NCBI GenBank assembly: GCA_965656715.1
Contig: CBFHLR010000001.1
Coordinates: forward strand, 124,001-188,000
Direction: 5' to 3'
Length of the DNA: 64,000 nt
Origin: Coraliomargarita sp965656715
GTDB lineage: Bacteria > Verrucomicrobiota > Verrucomicrobiia > Opitutales > Coraliomargaritaceae
Each line of letters starts with the position of its first letter. Position 1 is the first letter of the stretch. Below, piece by piece: positions 1 through 8,585 of this stretch. The notes under the pieces are model-generated. The model was given only the letters and a program-made list of their open reading frames with translations. It was not told the origin of the DNA and made no database searches. The translations under genes and the position numbers were made by a program.

Positions 1-15
1 ATTGTCTGCTGTTAG

Positions 16-321
16 TTATGCGATTGGGCCGTTGTGCTTTCCATCAACTTGTCCGTCTTCGGCATCGATCAGACAGACCATGCGATTGAGCTCATCATGA
101 GTAATGACATTCTTGTTCGCTAGAATTCGTATCAATGAGGACAAATATAGCTTGAGCTCCATATTCTCGGTTTCGAGTTCGCGGATTTTTCGATCTTGCG
201 AGGCATCTCTACGGCCGCTGCTTCCTAGTTCTCGTCGGATACGTGAGATGTCTTCTTCGGTGTCAGCGATGTCGAGCCGGTTGCCAATGTCTCCAAGTAA
301 TAATGTGCGTCCCCATCCCAT
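16..321 (-). CDS. Small coiled-coil protein of unknown function
   Basis: I do not recognise this 101-residue protein. It opens with a short hydrophobic stretch (MGWGRTLLLGDIGNR). A long charged helical region follows at about residues 20-70, rich in Glu, Arg and Lys and with heptad-like Leu/Ile spacing (ISRIRREL, KIRELETENMELKLYLSSLI), which suggests a coiled coil. The C-terminal part (ANKNVITHDELNRMVCLID) looks like a small helical cap. There is no signal peptide or cysteine motif. It lies 53 bp downstream of moeA on the same strand and could be co-transcribed with it, but nothing in it points to molybdenum metabolism. Confidence 0.55.
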   Translation of the reverse strand: MGWGRTLLLGDIGNRLDIADTEEDISRIRRELGSSGRRDASQDRKIRELETENMELKLYLSSLIRILANKNVITHDELNRMVCLIDAEDGQVDGKHNGPIA

Positions 322-374
322 AGTATTTTAACTTAGATTGTATGTTTCTGATTCGGTAAGTCTGGTGAGTATAG

Positions 375-1580
375 TTAGGCCCACGCCGTAAAGGCAAACT
401 CTGTTCCGGCAGGGTAACTGCGCTTTGGCGTGGGTGGCAGTTCGACGAAGCCATCGCTGGCGAGAATACGCACTAGGTCGCCGGAGTTTTGCACGGGCTG
501 GGGTGCGGCAATGTTGTTTGCCAGTTGTTTGACGGGGAGGAAAAAGGTGAGCTCATCGTGGGCGTGCACGTTGCTGTTGAGTTTGAGGGTGATAGCGGGT
601 TCGACCTCGCTACGCCCCATGGCTTTGAAGAGTGCCGGGATGACATAGCGGTGTAAGCTGGCGAGCACAGAGAGTGGATTGCCGGGGAGGGCGAAGACCA
701 TGCTATGTGAGCTGCTCCAGAAGCCCAGTGGCTTGCCCGGCTTTTGTTTGACGCCGTGGAAGTGATTGACGAGCCCGAGTTCGTCTAGCACTTCGGGAAT
801 GTAGTCTTTCTTACCCATAGAGACGCCACCGGTGATGATGACGACATCGCTTTGCTGTATGATTTCCGTGAGTTGTTGCTTCGAAGTTTCCCGGTGGTCG
901 GGCAAGTGAATACGATCTCTGGCGTTGATTTGGTGTCTTGCGAGTGCGGTTTCGACGGCAACGTCGTTTGAGCGGCGAATTTGATGTGCTTCGGGGACGA
1001 GGTCGATATCGACGAGCTCATCACCCGTGCTAACCAGAGTAATTGAGGGCATCTTAGTTACATCCAGGGTATGGCGCCCACAGGTTGCTGCGATCGCGAT
1101 CTCTCGACTGCCAACGATACGTCCTGGCTGCAATAGCTCTGCGCCTTCGTGATGATCGCTACCGCGTGGGTGAATGCAGTTGCCTGCTTGGTGCTCGCTT
1201 GGTGTCTCGAGCTGGATGCGTCCGTCGGCTAATTTGGAGGTGCATTCGTAGGGAACCACGCAATCGGCATCTTCAGGGACGACGGCACCAGTCATAATCT
1301 CAACACAGCTGCCGGCTTTAGAGCCTAAGCGTTGGGGAGGGGTGCCTGCTGGGGCCTGCCCTGTAACGGTAAATACGTCCACGGTTTCGATCTCCTCGGA
1401 GCGGATTGCATAGCCATCCATCATTGACCGGTTGAAGGGCGGCAGTGGTCGATCGGCGGTCACGGATTCACGCAAGACACGGCCGGCACACTTGCTGATT
1501 GGACAATGAATTGCTGGAAAAACAGGTAAATAGGCATCAATACGTGCCTGTGCTTCGTCGGTTGTAATAAGCGCTTTCAT
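375..1580 (-). CDS. moeA: Molybdopterin molybdotransferase MoeA
   Basis: MoeA inserts molybdate into adenylylated molybdopterin, the last step of molybdenum cofactor synthesis in the cytoplasm. The 401-residue length is normal for the family. Visible family motifs are PFNRSMMDGYAI near residue 50 (start of the MoeA N-terminal domain), VSTGDELV near residue 190, the nucleotide-binding-like ITGGVSMGKKDYIPEVL near residue 250, and FALPGNPLSVLASL near residue 290. A C-terminal domain IV follows. It starts 46 bp from the moaA start and is divergent from it, so the two cofactor genes probably share a promoter region at about 1581-1626. Confidence 0.93.
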   Translation of the reverse strand: MKALITTDEAQARIDAYLPVFPAIHCPISKCAGRVLRESVTADRPLPPFNRSMMDGYAIRSEEIETVDVFTVTGQAPAGTPPQRLGSKAGSCVEIMTGAVVPEDADCVVPYECTSKLADGRIQLETPSEHQAGNCIHPRGSDHHEGAELLQPGRIVGSREIAIAATCGRHTLDVTKMPSITLVSTGDELVDIDLVPEAHQIRRSNDVAVETALARHQINARDRIHLPDHRETSKQQLTEIIQQSDVVIITGGVSMGKKDYIPEVLDELGLVNHFHGVKQKPGKPLGFWSSSHSMVFALPGNPLSVLASLHRYVIPALFKAMGRSEVEPAITLKLNSNVHAHDELTFFLPVKQLANNIAAPQPVQNSGDLVRILASDGFVELPPTPKRSYPAGTEFAFTAWA

Positions 1581-1626
1581 CGGATTAGTCGTGCATACAG
1601 TCGATCAATGTATTTTTAAAGACTCA

Positions 1627-2634
1627 ATGCAAACAGATCAACATCAACGGGGGCTGACCGATTTGCGGATTTCACTGACGGATCGGTGTAATTTGCGTTG
1701 CACCTATTGTATGCCGAAAGAGATCTTTGGCCCGGACTATCAGTTCCTCAGAAAGCATGAGTGGTTACGCTTTACTGAACTGGACGATGTGGTGGGCGCA
1801 TTTGTGCAATTGGGAGTGAAGAAAGTGCGTCTGACAGGTGGTGAGCCTTTGCTGCGTCCGGGCCTGATCAAATACATTCAAGGTCTGTCACGTTTTGAGG
1901 GGCTTGAGGATATTGCGATTACCACAAATGCACTGCGTCTTGCGGAGAAGGTGGATGAGTTGAAAGCCGCAGGGCTCAAGCGAGTCACCGTGAGTGTGGA
2001 TGCACTGGACCCTGAGATCTACGCCACGATGAATGGGCGTGGCATTGGCCCGAAAGTTGCCCTGGCCGGCATCGATGCAGCCTTGGAGGCTGGGTTGGGC
2101 GTGAAGGTCAACATGGTCGTGGAGCGAGGTGTAAATGACGAAGAGATTTTGCCAATGGCGCGCTATTTTAGAGAGCGTGGTATCACGCTGCGATTTATCG
2201 AGTTCATGGATGTCGGAAACTGTAACGGTTGGAATCTGGATCGAGTCGTGAGTGGTGCCGAGATTCTAAATCGCCTGGGTGATGAGTTCAATTTGGAGCC
2301 ATTGGATGTCAGTTCCAGTCTCGAGGTAGCCAAACGTTATCGCTATGCAGACGGATCTGCTGAGGTCGGCTTGATCACATCGGTGACTCTGCCGTTTTGC
2401 GGCGGCTGCACGCGTGCTCGAATTTCGGCGGACGGGAAGCTGTATACCTGTCTGTTCGCGAGCAAGGGGCTCGACCTAAAAAGCTTTTTGCGCTCGGAAG
2501 CCTATACCAAGGATGGTTTGTATAATCTGCTGGCCCAGCGTTGGCAGGTGCGTGACGACCGCTACTCGGAATTACGTTCATCGCATACGGACGAGGATCG
2601 TCCGAAAGTGGAGATGTCGTATATTGGAGGCTAG
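1627..2634 (+). CDS. moaA: GTP 3',8-cyclase MoaA
   Basis: MoaA is a radical-SAM enzyme that, with MoaC, converts GTP to cyclic pyranopterin monophosphate, the first step of molybdopterin synthesis. The N-terminal radical-SAM cluster motif CNLRCTYC lies at about residues 20-27. The SAM-binding TGGEPLLR follows. The C-terminal second cluster is CGGCTRARISADGKLYTC, and the protein ends in the conserved GG dipeptide (MSYIGG), so it is complete. I chose the ATG at 1627 (335 residues) because the family N-terminus starts close to it. A GTG at 1591 in the same frame would add 12 residues and run almost into moeA. Neither start has a strong Shine-Dalgarno site. Confidence 0.93.
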   Translation: MQTDQHQRGLTDLRISLTDRCNLRCTYCMPKEIFGPDYQFLRKHEWLRFTELDDVVGAFVQLGVKKVRLTGGEPLLRPGLIKYIQGLSRFEGLEDIAITTNALRLAEKVDELKAAGLKRVTVSVDALDPEIYATMNGRGIGPKVALAGIDAALEAGLGVKVNMVVERGVNDEEILPMARYFRERGITLRFIEFMDVGNCNGWNLDRVVSGAEILNRLGDEFNLEPLDVSSSLEVAKRYRYADGSAEVGLITSVTLPFCGGCTRARISADGKLYTCLFASKGLDLKSFLRSEAYTKDGLYNLLAQRWQVRDDRYSELRSSHTDEDRPKVEMSYIGG

Positions 2635-2684
2635 GGATCTTTTTCCCGTTGCGATTAGTGGGGCTAGGCTGCTTGATCGGGGCT

Positions 2685-3620
2685 ATGTTCAATTTTGAGC
2701 AACTGCTTTCTTCGCTTCCTTCACTACTACCCTTACTGTTCGTTACTACGCTGGTTGTCGTCAGCTTGAAGCTGGTTCAATGGCTCTGGCTCGGTCGCAA
2801 GTTTGATGCGTTTTCGGATAAGAAAATTATTCCGCAAACGCTGATGCTGGTGTTTGGCTTTGTTGGCTTTATTATGATCGTGCTGGCACTTCCTGTGAGT
2901 GATGTGCTGCGCGGCCAAATTCTGAGCCTACTGGGCTTGCTGTTGACTGGTGTGATGGCGCTCTCATCCACGACCTTTGTCGCCAATGCATTTGCCGGAA
3001 CGATGTTACGTCTGACCCGAAGCTTTCGGGTGGGGGATTATATTCGCGTCGCTGGAAAAGGCGGACGCGTCTCAGAGCGAGGGATCTTTCACACGGAGAT
3101 TCAAACCGAGGACCGTGACCTGACGACATTTCCAAATTTATATTTAGTCACGAATCCGGTGACTGTGGTGCGCGTTTCTGGCACGATCGTATCGGCGACC
3201 ATCTCACTTGGGTATGATTTGGATCATTCGCGGGTGGAGACGTTGCTTGAAGAGGCCGCTACTAAAATCGACCTCAAGGACCCTTATGTTCATATCGTGA
3301 AGCTAGGAGATTTCTCCATTACGTATAAGGTGTGTGGATTTCTTGAGGACATTAAGGTTATCTTGACGACCCGCTCTCGTTTGCAGAAGTCGATCTTGGA
3401 TACTCTGCATAAAGCGAATGTAGAAATTGTTTCGCCGACGTTTATGAACCAAAGGCCGCTGAAAGAGAATGAGCGGTTCATCCCGAAAAACGCCAAGCAC
3501 ACGAAGCCGACACAGCCTGTTGATGAAAACTTAGCCGCAGAAAATATTGTGTTCGACAAGGCTGAGGATGCAGAAGCGGAAGCGCTTAAGAATGGTGAGA
3601 CTTCAGTCAGTGACGATTGA
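2685..3620 (+). CDS. MscS-family small-conductance mechanosensitive channel
   Basis: This is an inner-membrane channel of the MscS superfamily, which releases solutes on hypo-osmotic shock. Three hydrophobic segments lie in the first 130 residues. The third, pore-lining one is Ala/Gly-rich (LTGVMALSSTTFVANAFAGTMLR). It is followed by the MscS beta domain signature FRVGDYIRVAGKGGRVSERG and LTTFPNLYLVTNPVTV. A soluble alpha/beta domain follows, and the last 50 residues are acidic and probably disordered. I chose the ATG at 2685 (MFNFEQLL, 311 residues), with GGGG just upstream, over an in-frame TTG at 2649. It begins 50 bp after moaA on the same strand, but no functional link is evident. Confidence 0.85.
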   Translation: MFNFEQLLSSLPSLLPLLFVTTLVVVSLKLVQWLWLGRKFDAFSDKKIIPQTLMLVFGFVGFIMIVLALPVSDVLRGQILSLLGLLLTGVMALSSTTFVANAFAGTMLRLTRSFRVGDYIRVAGKGGRVSERGIFHTEIQTEDRDLTTFPNLYLVTNPVTVVRVSGTIVSATISLGYDLDHSRVETLLEEAATKIDLKDPYVHIVKLGDFSITYKVCGFLEDIKVILTTRSRLQKSILDTLHKANVEIVSPTFMNQRPLKENERFIPKNAKHTKPTQPVDENLAAENIVFDKAEDAEAEALKNGETSVSDD

Positions 3621-3662
3621 TTAATATCTCTCCGTGCAACCAAATGAACGCTACAGTATTCG

Positions 3663-3911
3663 CTAATCGGCGAATTGTTTATAGGTTATTAGCAGTAGTA
3701 GCAGCGCGATTGTTCCCCCGAAGAAGTAGTGGACGAGTTTTTGGTTTGAGCTGCCTGAGGGAGTAAAGCTGAAGTTTATATTTTTACTGCCTGTTCCAGT
3801 TTGCTCCGCCGTGGCCTGGGCTTGTTGTTTCGTGTTAGTTGTCGCTTTATTTTGAGTAGCTGGACGTGCCGCCTGTTTTTGAGCTAGAGGTGCCTGAACT
3901 CTGGGGGGGGG
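3663..3911 (-). pseudogene. Displaced C-terminal part of the OmlA-like protein (linker plus membrane anchor)
   Basis: If one C is added to the C9 tract, or two are removed, the frame of the preceding entry continues without a stop to a TAG at 3663-3665. The added segment is about 80 residues: a Gln/Ala/Thr-rich linker (QKQAARPATQNKATT, QQAQATAEQTGTG), then a hydrophobic helix (FFGGTIALLLLITYK) near the very C-terminus. A secreted N-terminal module, a flexible linker and a terminal membrane helix form a coherent design, which makes chance openness unlikely. No independent start is visible for this segment. It ends about 40 bp from the end of the MscS-like gene, which it faces. Confidence 0.55.
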
Positions 3912-4135
3912 CGTTCGGTAATTTGATCTCCCTCGATTGAGTCCAAAATGCCATTGATGAAATTCAGGCGTTGCCCGTTGGAGTAGAAGTTGATGGTGCG
4001 GTTACCCTTCGTCATCTGGGCGGTTGGCTCGCCGAGCTCCGCATTGACCTGTCGGATGGTCATTCCAGGACTCACTGCCAGCGCGAGAGAGAATAGGTGC
4101 AATGTCAGAAACAATACTAGCCAGAATAAGCGCAT
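3884..4135 (-). CDS. OmlA/SmpA-like envelope protein, N-terminal part, cut short at a C9 tract
   Basis: As read here the product is 83 residues: a signal peptide (MRLFWLVLFLTLHLFSLALA) and a small module (GMTIRQVNAELGEPT... INFYSNGQRLNFINGILDSIEGD) like the repeated module of SmpA/OmlA outer-membrane assembly proteins. A second copy of this module type occurs in the secreted protein at 52017-52754. The reading frame runs through nine consecutive C residues on the coding strand (plus 3903-3911) and stops 15 bp later. A second frame, open for about 80 codons, continues after the tract (next entry), so the intact gene probably extended to 3663. This is direct observation of the frames. Whether it is decay, phase variation or a base-calling error cannot be told here. 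Confidence 0.6.
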   Translation of the reverse strand: MRLFWLVLFLTLHLFSLALAVSPGMTIRQVNAELGEPTAQMTKGNRTINFYSNGQRLNFINGILDSIEGDQITERPPPEFRHL

Positions 4136-4267
4136 TCAACGGCTAGTGAACCGTAGCAAAGTAGCCTAGTCCAGTGTATAAATATGATAAAAATAAGGTA
4201 ATAGGCGTATGTTTCTGCGTGCGTTGAATTGACGGTAAGTTGATTTACCTCTCTTCGATGTATCTGT

Positions 4268-4726
4268 GTGTTCTCAAAAATGAAAGCGGTGGTGCGCACA
4301 CAGATGACGCAGGGGCTGAGCAGTGATGACTGCGGCAGAGCTATTGCTGCGTCGCTGACAATCGGTGTTTTCCCAATTATTGGTTTTTCGACTCCGTTGA
4401 ACGCATTTTTTGCGGCAGCATTTCGCTTAAATCAACCGATCACCTTGATGTTTAATTGGATTGTGGGACCGATCAAAATCGCTCTGATTTTGCCCTTTTT
4501 ACGGCTAGGAGAGTGGTTTTTTCAGGCGGAACCCTTCAGCCTGAGTCTCATGCAGTTTAGTGAGCGTTTTTTCAGTGATGTTGCGGCCACTACCGTGGAG
4601 TTTGCAGCAACCTTCGCATACGCGATCTGTGGCTGGGTGGCTTGTGCGCCGATTATTTACCTCGTCCTGCTCAACAGTGCGCGAGTGCTGCTTAAATTCG
4701 ATCAGTTTCAGCGCAGAGACATCTGA
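4268..4726 (+). CDS. DUF2062 membrane protein
   Basis: This 152-residue integral membrane protein belongs to the DUF2062 family, recognised by the N-terminal GLSSDDCGRAIAASLTIGVFPIIGFSTPL (the family's pattern of a small basic helix, then a Gly/Pro-rich membrane hairpin) and the NQPITLMFNWIVGP segment. Three or four hydrophobic helices are visible. The family is widespread and its biochemical role is unknown. The start is a GTG at 4268; an ATG four codons downstream (4280) is an alternative. Neither has a clear ribosome binding site. It converges with the lactate dehydrogenase gene. Confidence 0.78.
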   Translation: MFSKMKAVVRTQMTQGLSSDDCGRAIAASLTIGVFPIIGFSTPLNAFFAAAFRLNQPITLMFNWIVGPIKIALILPFLRLGEWFFQAEPFSLSLMQFSERFFSDVAATTVEFAATFAYAICGWVACAPIIYLVLLNSARVLLKFDQFQRRDI

Positions 4727-4818
4727 GCCGATCAGTTGGAGGACTTCTTCAACTCCTGATCCATGAACCGCATGACTGTGCTTGATCTCCGGTGATCAGC
4801 GATCTTCTACTGGGCACT

Positions 4819-6522
4819 CTACGTGAACTGAGGTCGTCTCTGGGCTTTATTGGATTTTCCAATGCCCGGGTTGAAGGTGTTGGTGGGGTCGAGTTGTTCA
4901 TAGAAGGCTTTGAGTTCGGGCTCTGCCTGATACATGTGGCCGACGTTATGCTCGGCTGGGTATTTGGCGCCTTTGGCGTCGAGACGTTCGAGCATTTGGG
5001 CTTTCACAGCTTTCAGGTCGGTGCCTTTCTTGAAGATATAATCCTGATGGAAGACGTGGCACATGAAATGCCCGTAGTAGAGGGCAAGGTCTAGCTGCTC
5101 GGTAATTTCCTCTGGCAGCTCTTCGATCCAATCTGGGTCGTTGCCGCGTAGTGCAATATCGAGCGCGAGAACTTCTTCGGTGCTTTTCTGATGCAGGTTT
5201 TGGTAGCGGATCGCAGCACCTGCGGCGGCGAAGCGGTGGAGTAGGGCGGCTTCTTGTTCTTCGGGAGTGCACTCGAAAAAATCTACGCCACTTTGCTGGC
5301 TCCATTCGTCTGACAGGTATTTCCGCGCTTCGTCGATCCCGGCATCGCTCATACTGAGTATCAGATAATATTTGAAGCGGTCACGGTAGTCGAGCAGCCG
5401 GCCTGAGAGGTGCTTGGGGAACAGATGGCTGAGCTTATAGAGCAGAATGTCAGGGAGGAATTTGGGTAAAGAGCTGAGTTTGTTCAGCCGATATTCGATC
5501 GCCGATTTTAGTGCGTAAAGCTTGGGCAGTCGTTGTGTGCCAATGTGCTTGATCGAGAGAAAGACATCTTTGCCGTAGTGCTCAGCGACGTCGAAAATCT
5601 CCCGGTTCATGTATTCGCACATTTCCGGTAGCTCGTTGAACTTGGTGAGGATGTGGCGCCTCAGTTTGGTGAAATCCTTTGGGTTGTTGGTGCCCAGATA
5701 GAAGACCTGTTTCTTTTGTGGCAGTGGGTAGGTGTCGACACGCACAGCAAAGGCTGCCAGCTTTCCGGCGCTGCCACTGACTTCAAATAGACGCCGTGGA
5801 TCCGCGTTATAACGATTGGGCGTGTCAGATTCGAGATTTCGGATTCGGCTTGCATAGTCACGATCCGAGGCCTGAGCGTCCTTTGCCTCTAGATCGCTGT
5901 CACGAATGGTCCCTGCTTCGAGCGTTGTGAAAATTTCATCTGGGCTGCTACCGAGGTTTCGGATCCCTAGGTGGTCCACTAGGTTCAGTTTGCCGTCCTT
6001 ATCCACCTGAGCAAAGAGCGCGAGCTCGGTGTAAGATGGGCCACGCTTACAGAGGGCACCGCCGGCATTGTTGGCGATGCTACCGATGATTGTTGCACCG
6101 ATGGTCGTGGATCCGATGACGCAGTGTGGGGCCCGCCCCAGTGGCTTGAGGACTTGTTCGAGCTCGTGCAGCGTTGCGCCGGGGAAGGCGAGCACCTGTT
6201 TGCCGCCATCCAGTAGGATGATTTTCTTCAGGCGGGTGGTGTTGATGATGACAACTGGTCGGTCGTAATTGAAGCCGTTTGGGGTGGAACCTTCGGTTAG
6301 GCCTGTCTTGCTCGCCTGAATGATAATGGCACAATTGGCTGCAACGCAGGCCTGAAGGAGTTGCCATTGCTCGTTTAGAGTGGCTGGAAAGACCACGGCA
6401 ATAGCTGCGCCAAATCCTGATCGAAAACCGGAACGGTAATAGGCGGTGCGCTTCTCTTGCGTGTAGACATATTTAGACCCGACGATGCCTTCGAATTGCT
6501 GAATGATACTTGCTGTGCTCAC
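4819..6522 (-). CDS. dld: Quinone-dependent D-lactate dehydrogenase
   Basis: This peripheral membrane flavoenzyme oxidises D-lactate to pyruvate and passes electrons to the quinone pool. It aligns along its whole length with E. coli Dld: an FAD-binding PCMH-type domain with AYYRSGFRSGFG, QASKTGLTEGSTPNG, APHCVIGSTTIGATIIG and SIANNAGGALCKRGPSYTELALF. A membrane-binding and C-terminal domain follows, ending with HMYQAEPELKAFYEQLDPTNTFNPGIGK. I start at the GTG at 6522 (567 residues, against 571 in E. coli). An in-frame TTG at 6585 would add 21 residues. The gene stands alone; the tRNA-Arg and its terminator lie upstream on the same strand. Confidence 0.93.
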   Translation of the reverse strand: MSTASIIQQFEGIVGSKYVYTQEKRTAYYRSGFRSGFGAAIAVVFPATLNEQWQLLQACVAANCAIIIQASKTGLTEGSTPNGFNYDRPVVIINTTRLKKIILLDGGKQVLAFPGATLHELEQVLKPLGRAPHCVIGSTTIGATIIGSIANNAGGALCKRGPSYTELALFAQVDKDGKLNLVDHLGIRNLGSSPDEIFTTLEAGTIRDSDLEAKDAQASDRDYASRIRNLESDTPNRYNADPRRLFEVSGSAGKLAAFAVRVDTYPLPQKKQVFYLGTNNPKDFTKLRRHILTKFNELPEMCEYMNREIFDVAEHYGKDVFLSIKHIGTQRLPKLYALKSAIEYRLNKLSSLPKFLPDILLYKLSHLFPKHLSGRLLDYRDRFKYYLILSMSDAGIDEARKYLSDEWSQQSGVDFFECTPEEQEAALLHRFAAAGAAIRYQNLHQKSTEEVLALDIALRGNDPDWIEELPEEITEQLDLALYYGHFMCHVFHQDYIFKKGTDLKAVKAQMLERLDAKGAKYPAEHNVGHMYQAEPELKAFYEQLDPTNTFNPGIGKSNKAQRRPQFT

Positions 6523-6602
6523 GCGTAGATAGGTTCTAGGGGCGAAGATGGATGCCCAATCTTGATCTGGCAAACCTATCAACAACTGATATCAGCTACA
6601 CA

Positions 6603-6628
6603 AAAGCCGTCTCGATTGAGACGGCTTT
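6603..6628 (-). terminator. Rho-independent terminator after tRNA-Arg
   Basis: A perfect 11-bp stem (AAAGCCGTCTC / GAGACGGCTTT) with a 4-nt loop lies 6 bp past the tRNA 3' end. It is followed on the minus strand by TTTTGTGT. It separates the tRNA transcript from dld. Confidence 0.85.
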
Positions 6629-6633
6629 AAAAG

Positions 6634-6710
<77 letters not shown>

Positions 6711-6804
6711 ATTTGAGGAAGGCGGGATAAAGACTGATTTTTTGGGGCAGATCAAGCAGAACTTTTAAAAAAGTTGCAGTTTTGTGAACTTCCCGGAATC
6801 GGCT

Positions 6805-7164
6805 TTAGAACGGACGTGCGTAAACCATTACTGCTGCGACAATTCCGAGAACGAGCAGCACCCACCAAAGTTTGCAGGCGCAGTCTGGTTTGCGGTTAAT
6901 GACTGCAATTAGGCCGCCCAAACCAAGCCAAATGACCAGTTTTACCAGGATCCAGCCCTCAGTGAAGCTGTAGCCCATCTTCGAAATGAGGCCAAATCCG
7001 GCGATAAAAACGATCAATAGACCGATGCCGCTGGTAATTGAGCCGAGTTTTTTAACGCAGGCATTGTCGCTGCCGGAAAGGCTGCGTGCGATAAGGGCAC
7101 CGTAACCCATGAAAATCATGAGGATGCCGACGACGTGAAGGATGTGGTAGATGTATGGAGGCAT
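6805..7164 (-). CDS. Small four-helix inner membrane protein
   Basis: A 119-residue membrane protein of unknown function. Four hydrophobic helices are evident: about residues 5-27 (HILHVVGILMIFMGYGALIA), 43-62 (SGIGLLIVFIAGFGLIS), 71-91 (ILVKLVIWLGLGGLIAVI) and 98-116 (WWVLLVLGIVAAVMVYA). A small cysteine-containing loop (NRKPDCACK) precedes the last helix. The overall plan recalls SirB/DUF420-like small membrane proteins, but I cannot assign a family with confidence. I chose the ATG at 7164 (MPPYIYH); an upstream in-frame ATG at 7227 would add an unlikely polar leader. It lies downstream of hpf, beyond its terminator. Confidence 0.65.
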   Translation of the reverse strand: MPPYIYHILHVVGILMIFMGYGALIARSLSGSDNACVKKLGSITSGIGLLIVFIAGFGLISKMGYSFTEGWILVKLVIWLGLGGLIAVINRKPDCACKLWWVLLVLGIVAAVMVYARPF

Positions 7165-7231
7165 TCGATTAGTTTTTAGTGAAAGTGACTCGAGTGTTAA
7201 AGGTTTAGACTTACTCGCTTGTAGCAAAAAG

Positions 7232-7263
7232 CAAGCCCGACACCAATGAAAGTGCCGGGCTTG
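7232..7263 (-). terminator. Terminator of hpf
   Basis: An 8-bp stem (CAAGCCCG / CGGGCTTG) with a 16-nt loop lies 24 bp past the hpf stop. On the minus strand it runs into CTTTTTGC. Confidence 0.75.
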
Positions 7264-7286
7264 GAAAAAGGGTTAAAAATGATAAT

Positions 7287-7652
7287 TTAAACCGCCTTGG
7301 GGATTTCGGCCGGAATGTCGACCATGTGAGTATCCTTGCGCTTGACGCGCTTCAGCCGTGAGCGGCGACGCAACATACGGTCGAGCTTCTGAACCATGTC
7401 GTCGATAGACTTGTAAAGATCGTCCGTGGCAGCGCTTGCAATGTGATCATTGCCGCGCACTTCAAGATGTCCCTTCGCAATAAACTCCTTCTGGTGGGAC
7501 TTATTGTGACTGTCATATTCGAGCTCAACCCGCATACGGATGATGTGGTCGTCGTGCTCGAAGAGCTTCTCTGCCTTCTGGTGAACCACATTTTTGATCG
7601 CATCGGTCAGTTCCATGTTGAGGCCGGAGATGATGACGTCATGTTGCTTCAT
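7287..7652 (-). CDS. hpf: Ribosome hibernation-promoting factor (HPF/RaiA family)
   Basis: This protein binds the 30S decoding region in stationary phase and helps store inactive ribosomes. It is 121 residues. The N-terminal RaiA fold is recognisable (MKQHDVIISGLNMELTDAIKNVVHQKAEKLFEH... VELEYD... FIAKGHLEVRGNDHIASAATDDLYKSIDDMVQKLDRML). A short basic tail follows (RRRSRLKRVKRKD). It lacks the C-terminal dimerisation domain of long HPFs, so it is a short-type HPF. The ATG at 7652 is preceded by AAGGT at good spacing; an upstream in-frame start at 7730 is rejected. It is divergent from the dehydrogenase at 7734. Confidence 0.9.
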   Translation of the reverse strand: MKQHDVIISGLNMELTDAIKNVVHQKAEKLFEHDDHIIRMRVELEYDSHNKSHQKEFIAKGHLEVRGNDHIASAATDDLYKSIDDMVQKLDRMLRRRSRLKRVKRKDTHMVDIPAEIPKAV

Positions 7653-7733
7653 TATTATTACCTTTCGTTTGTGGTTTTTGGTTATGCACGAAGACCGCAG
7701 CCTTCGCCGCTTCGTTCCTTCTGAGCACAAAAA

Positions 7734-8570
7734 ATGCCAACACCTAATAGATCCCTTAAGGAATACTTTAACCGCGTCTCCGTAATCGTGATTACAGGCG
7801 GTTCGTCAGGTATTGGCACAGCGCTCATCAAAGCAATTTTGAAGTTACGTCAGGATCTGGTGATATGCAACCTTTCTCGCTCAAAACCGGACTTTTTTTT
7901 AGGTGAGAATGGTCAGCATATAGAGACGGATTTATCCGACGAAAGAGCGCTAGCAAAGGCCTCAGAGCAGCTTGAGGGGATTCTGGAAGCGGCACCCGAG
8001 GGAGAGCTTTTACTAATTAATAACAGTGGCTTCGGCGACTACGGTAGCCTGCCCGAATTGCAGGTTCAGAAGCAGCTGCAAATGATCGATTTGAACATTC
8101 GTGCCATCGTCGATTTGACCATGCGTTTGTTGCCTGCGCTGCAGGCTCGTGGGGGTGTAGTGATGAACGTTGCATCGACCGCAGCCTTCCAGCCGACACC
8201 GTATTTGGCGACCTATGGAGCGACCAAAAGCTTTGTCTTAGATTGGACGCTTGCGCTCAACGAAGAGTGGCGCGAATTGCCCATGCGAGCGATCGCAGTT
8301 TGCCCAGGACCGACACGCTCGAATTTCTTCAAAGCGGCGGGCTTTGAAACGCCACCCATGCAAGGCGGCGTGAATGGTTTTCTGGATATGACGGCCGAGC
8401 AGGTCGCCGACTTGAGTCTGCTTGCGGTAGCAAAGGGCAAATCGCTGGTCGTGACTGGCTGGAAGAATCGTTTGATTGCCAGCTTTGGTGGCACGGTCTC
8501 GAAGCGTCTCTCAACGCGGATCGGCGGAGCGATTTTACGCAAGCTGCGGCTGGAAGCGCATAAGGGCTAG
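7734..8570 (+). CDS. Short-chain dehydrogenase/reductase
   Basis: A classical SDR-family NAD(P)-dependent oxidoreductase of 278 residues. It shows the Rossmann glycine motif TGGSSGIG near residue 21, NNSG near residue 98, the catalytic Ser in VASTAAFQPTP, and the catalytic Tyr-x3-Lys as YGATK near residue 162. CPGPTRSNF follows the catalytic site. The substrate cannot be read from sequence. About 13 residues precede the usual family start, so translation may begin slightly later than the ATG at 7734. It is divergent from hpf, with 81 bp between starts, and is followed by a REP-like palindrome rather than a standard terminator. Confidence 0.85.
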   Translation: MPTPNRSLKEYFNRVSVIVITGGSSGIGTALIKAILKLRQDLVICNLSRSKPDFFLGENGQHIETDLSDERALAKASEQLEGILEAAPEGELLLINNSGFGDYGSLPELQVQKQLQMIDLNIRAIVDLTMRLLPALQARGGVVMNVASTAAFQPTPYLATYGATKSFVLDWTLALNEEWRELPMRAIAVCPGPTRSNFFKAAGFETPPMQGGVNGFLDMTAEQVADLSLLAVAKGKSLVVTGWKNRLIASFGGTVSKRLSTRIGGAILRKLRLEAHKG

Positions 8571-8585
8571 AAATCTCATTTACCT

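Noticed and set aside
3884..3911. Programmed ribosomal frameshift at the C9 tract
   Set aside because: No stimulatory pseudoknot or internal Shine-Dalgarno is apparent; phase variation, decay or read error are simpler.
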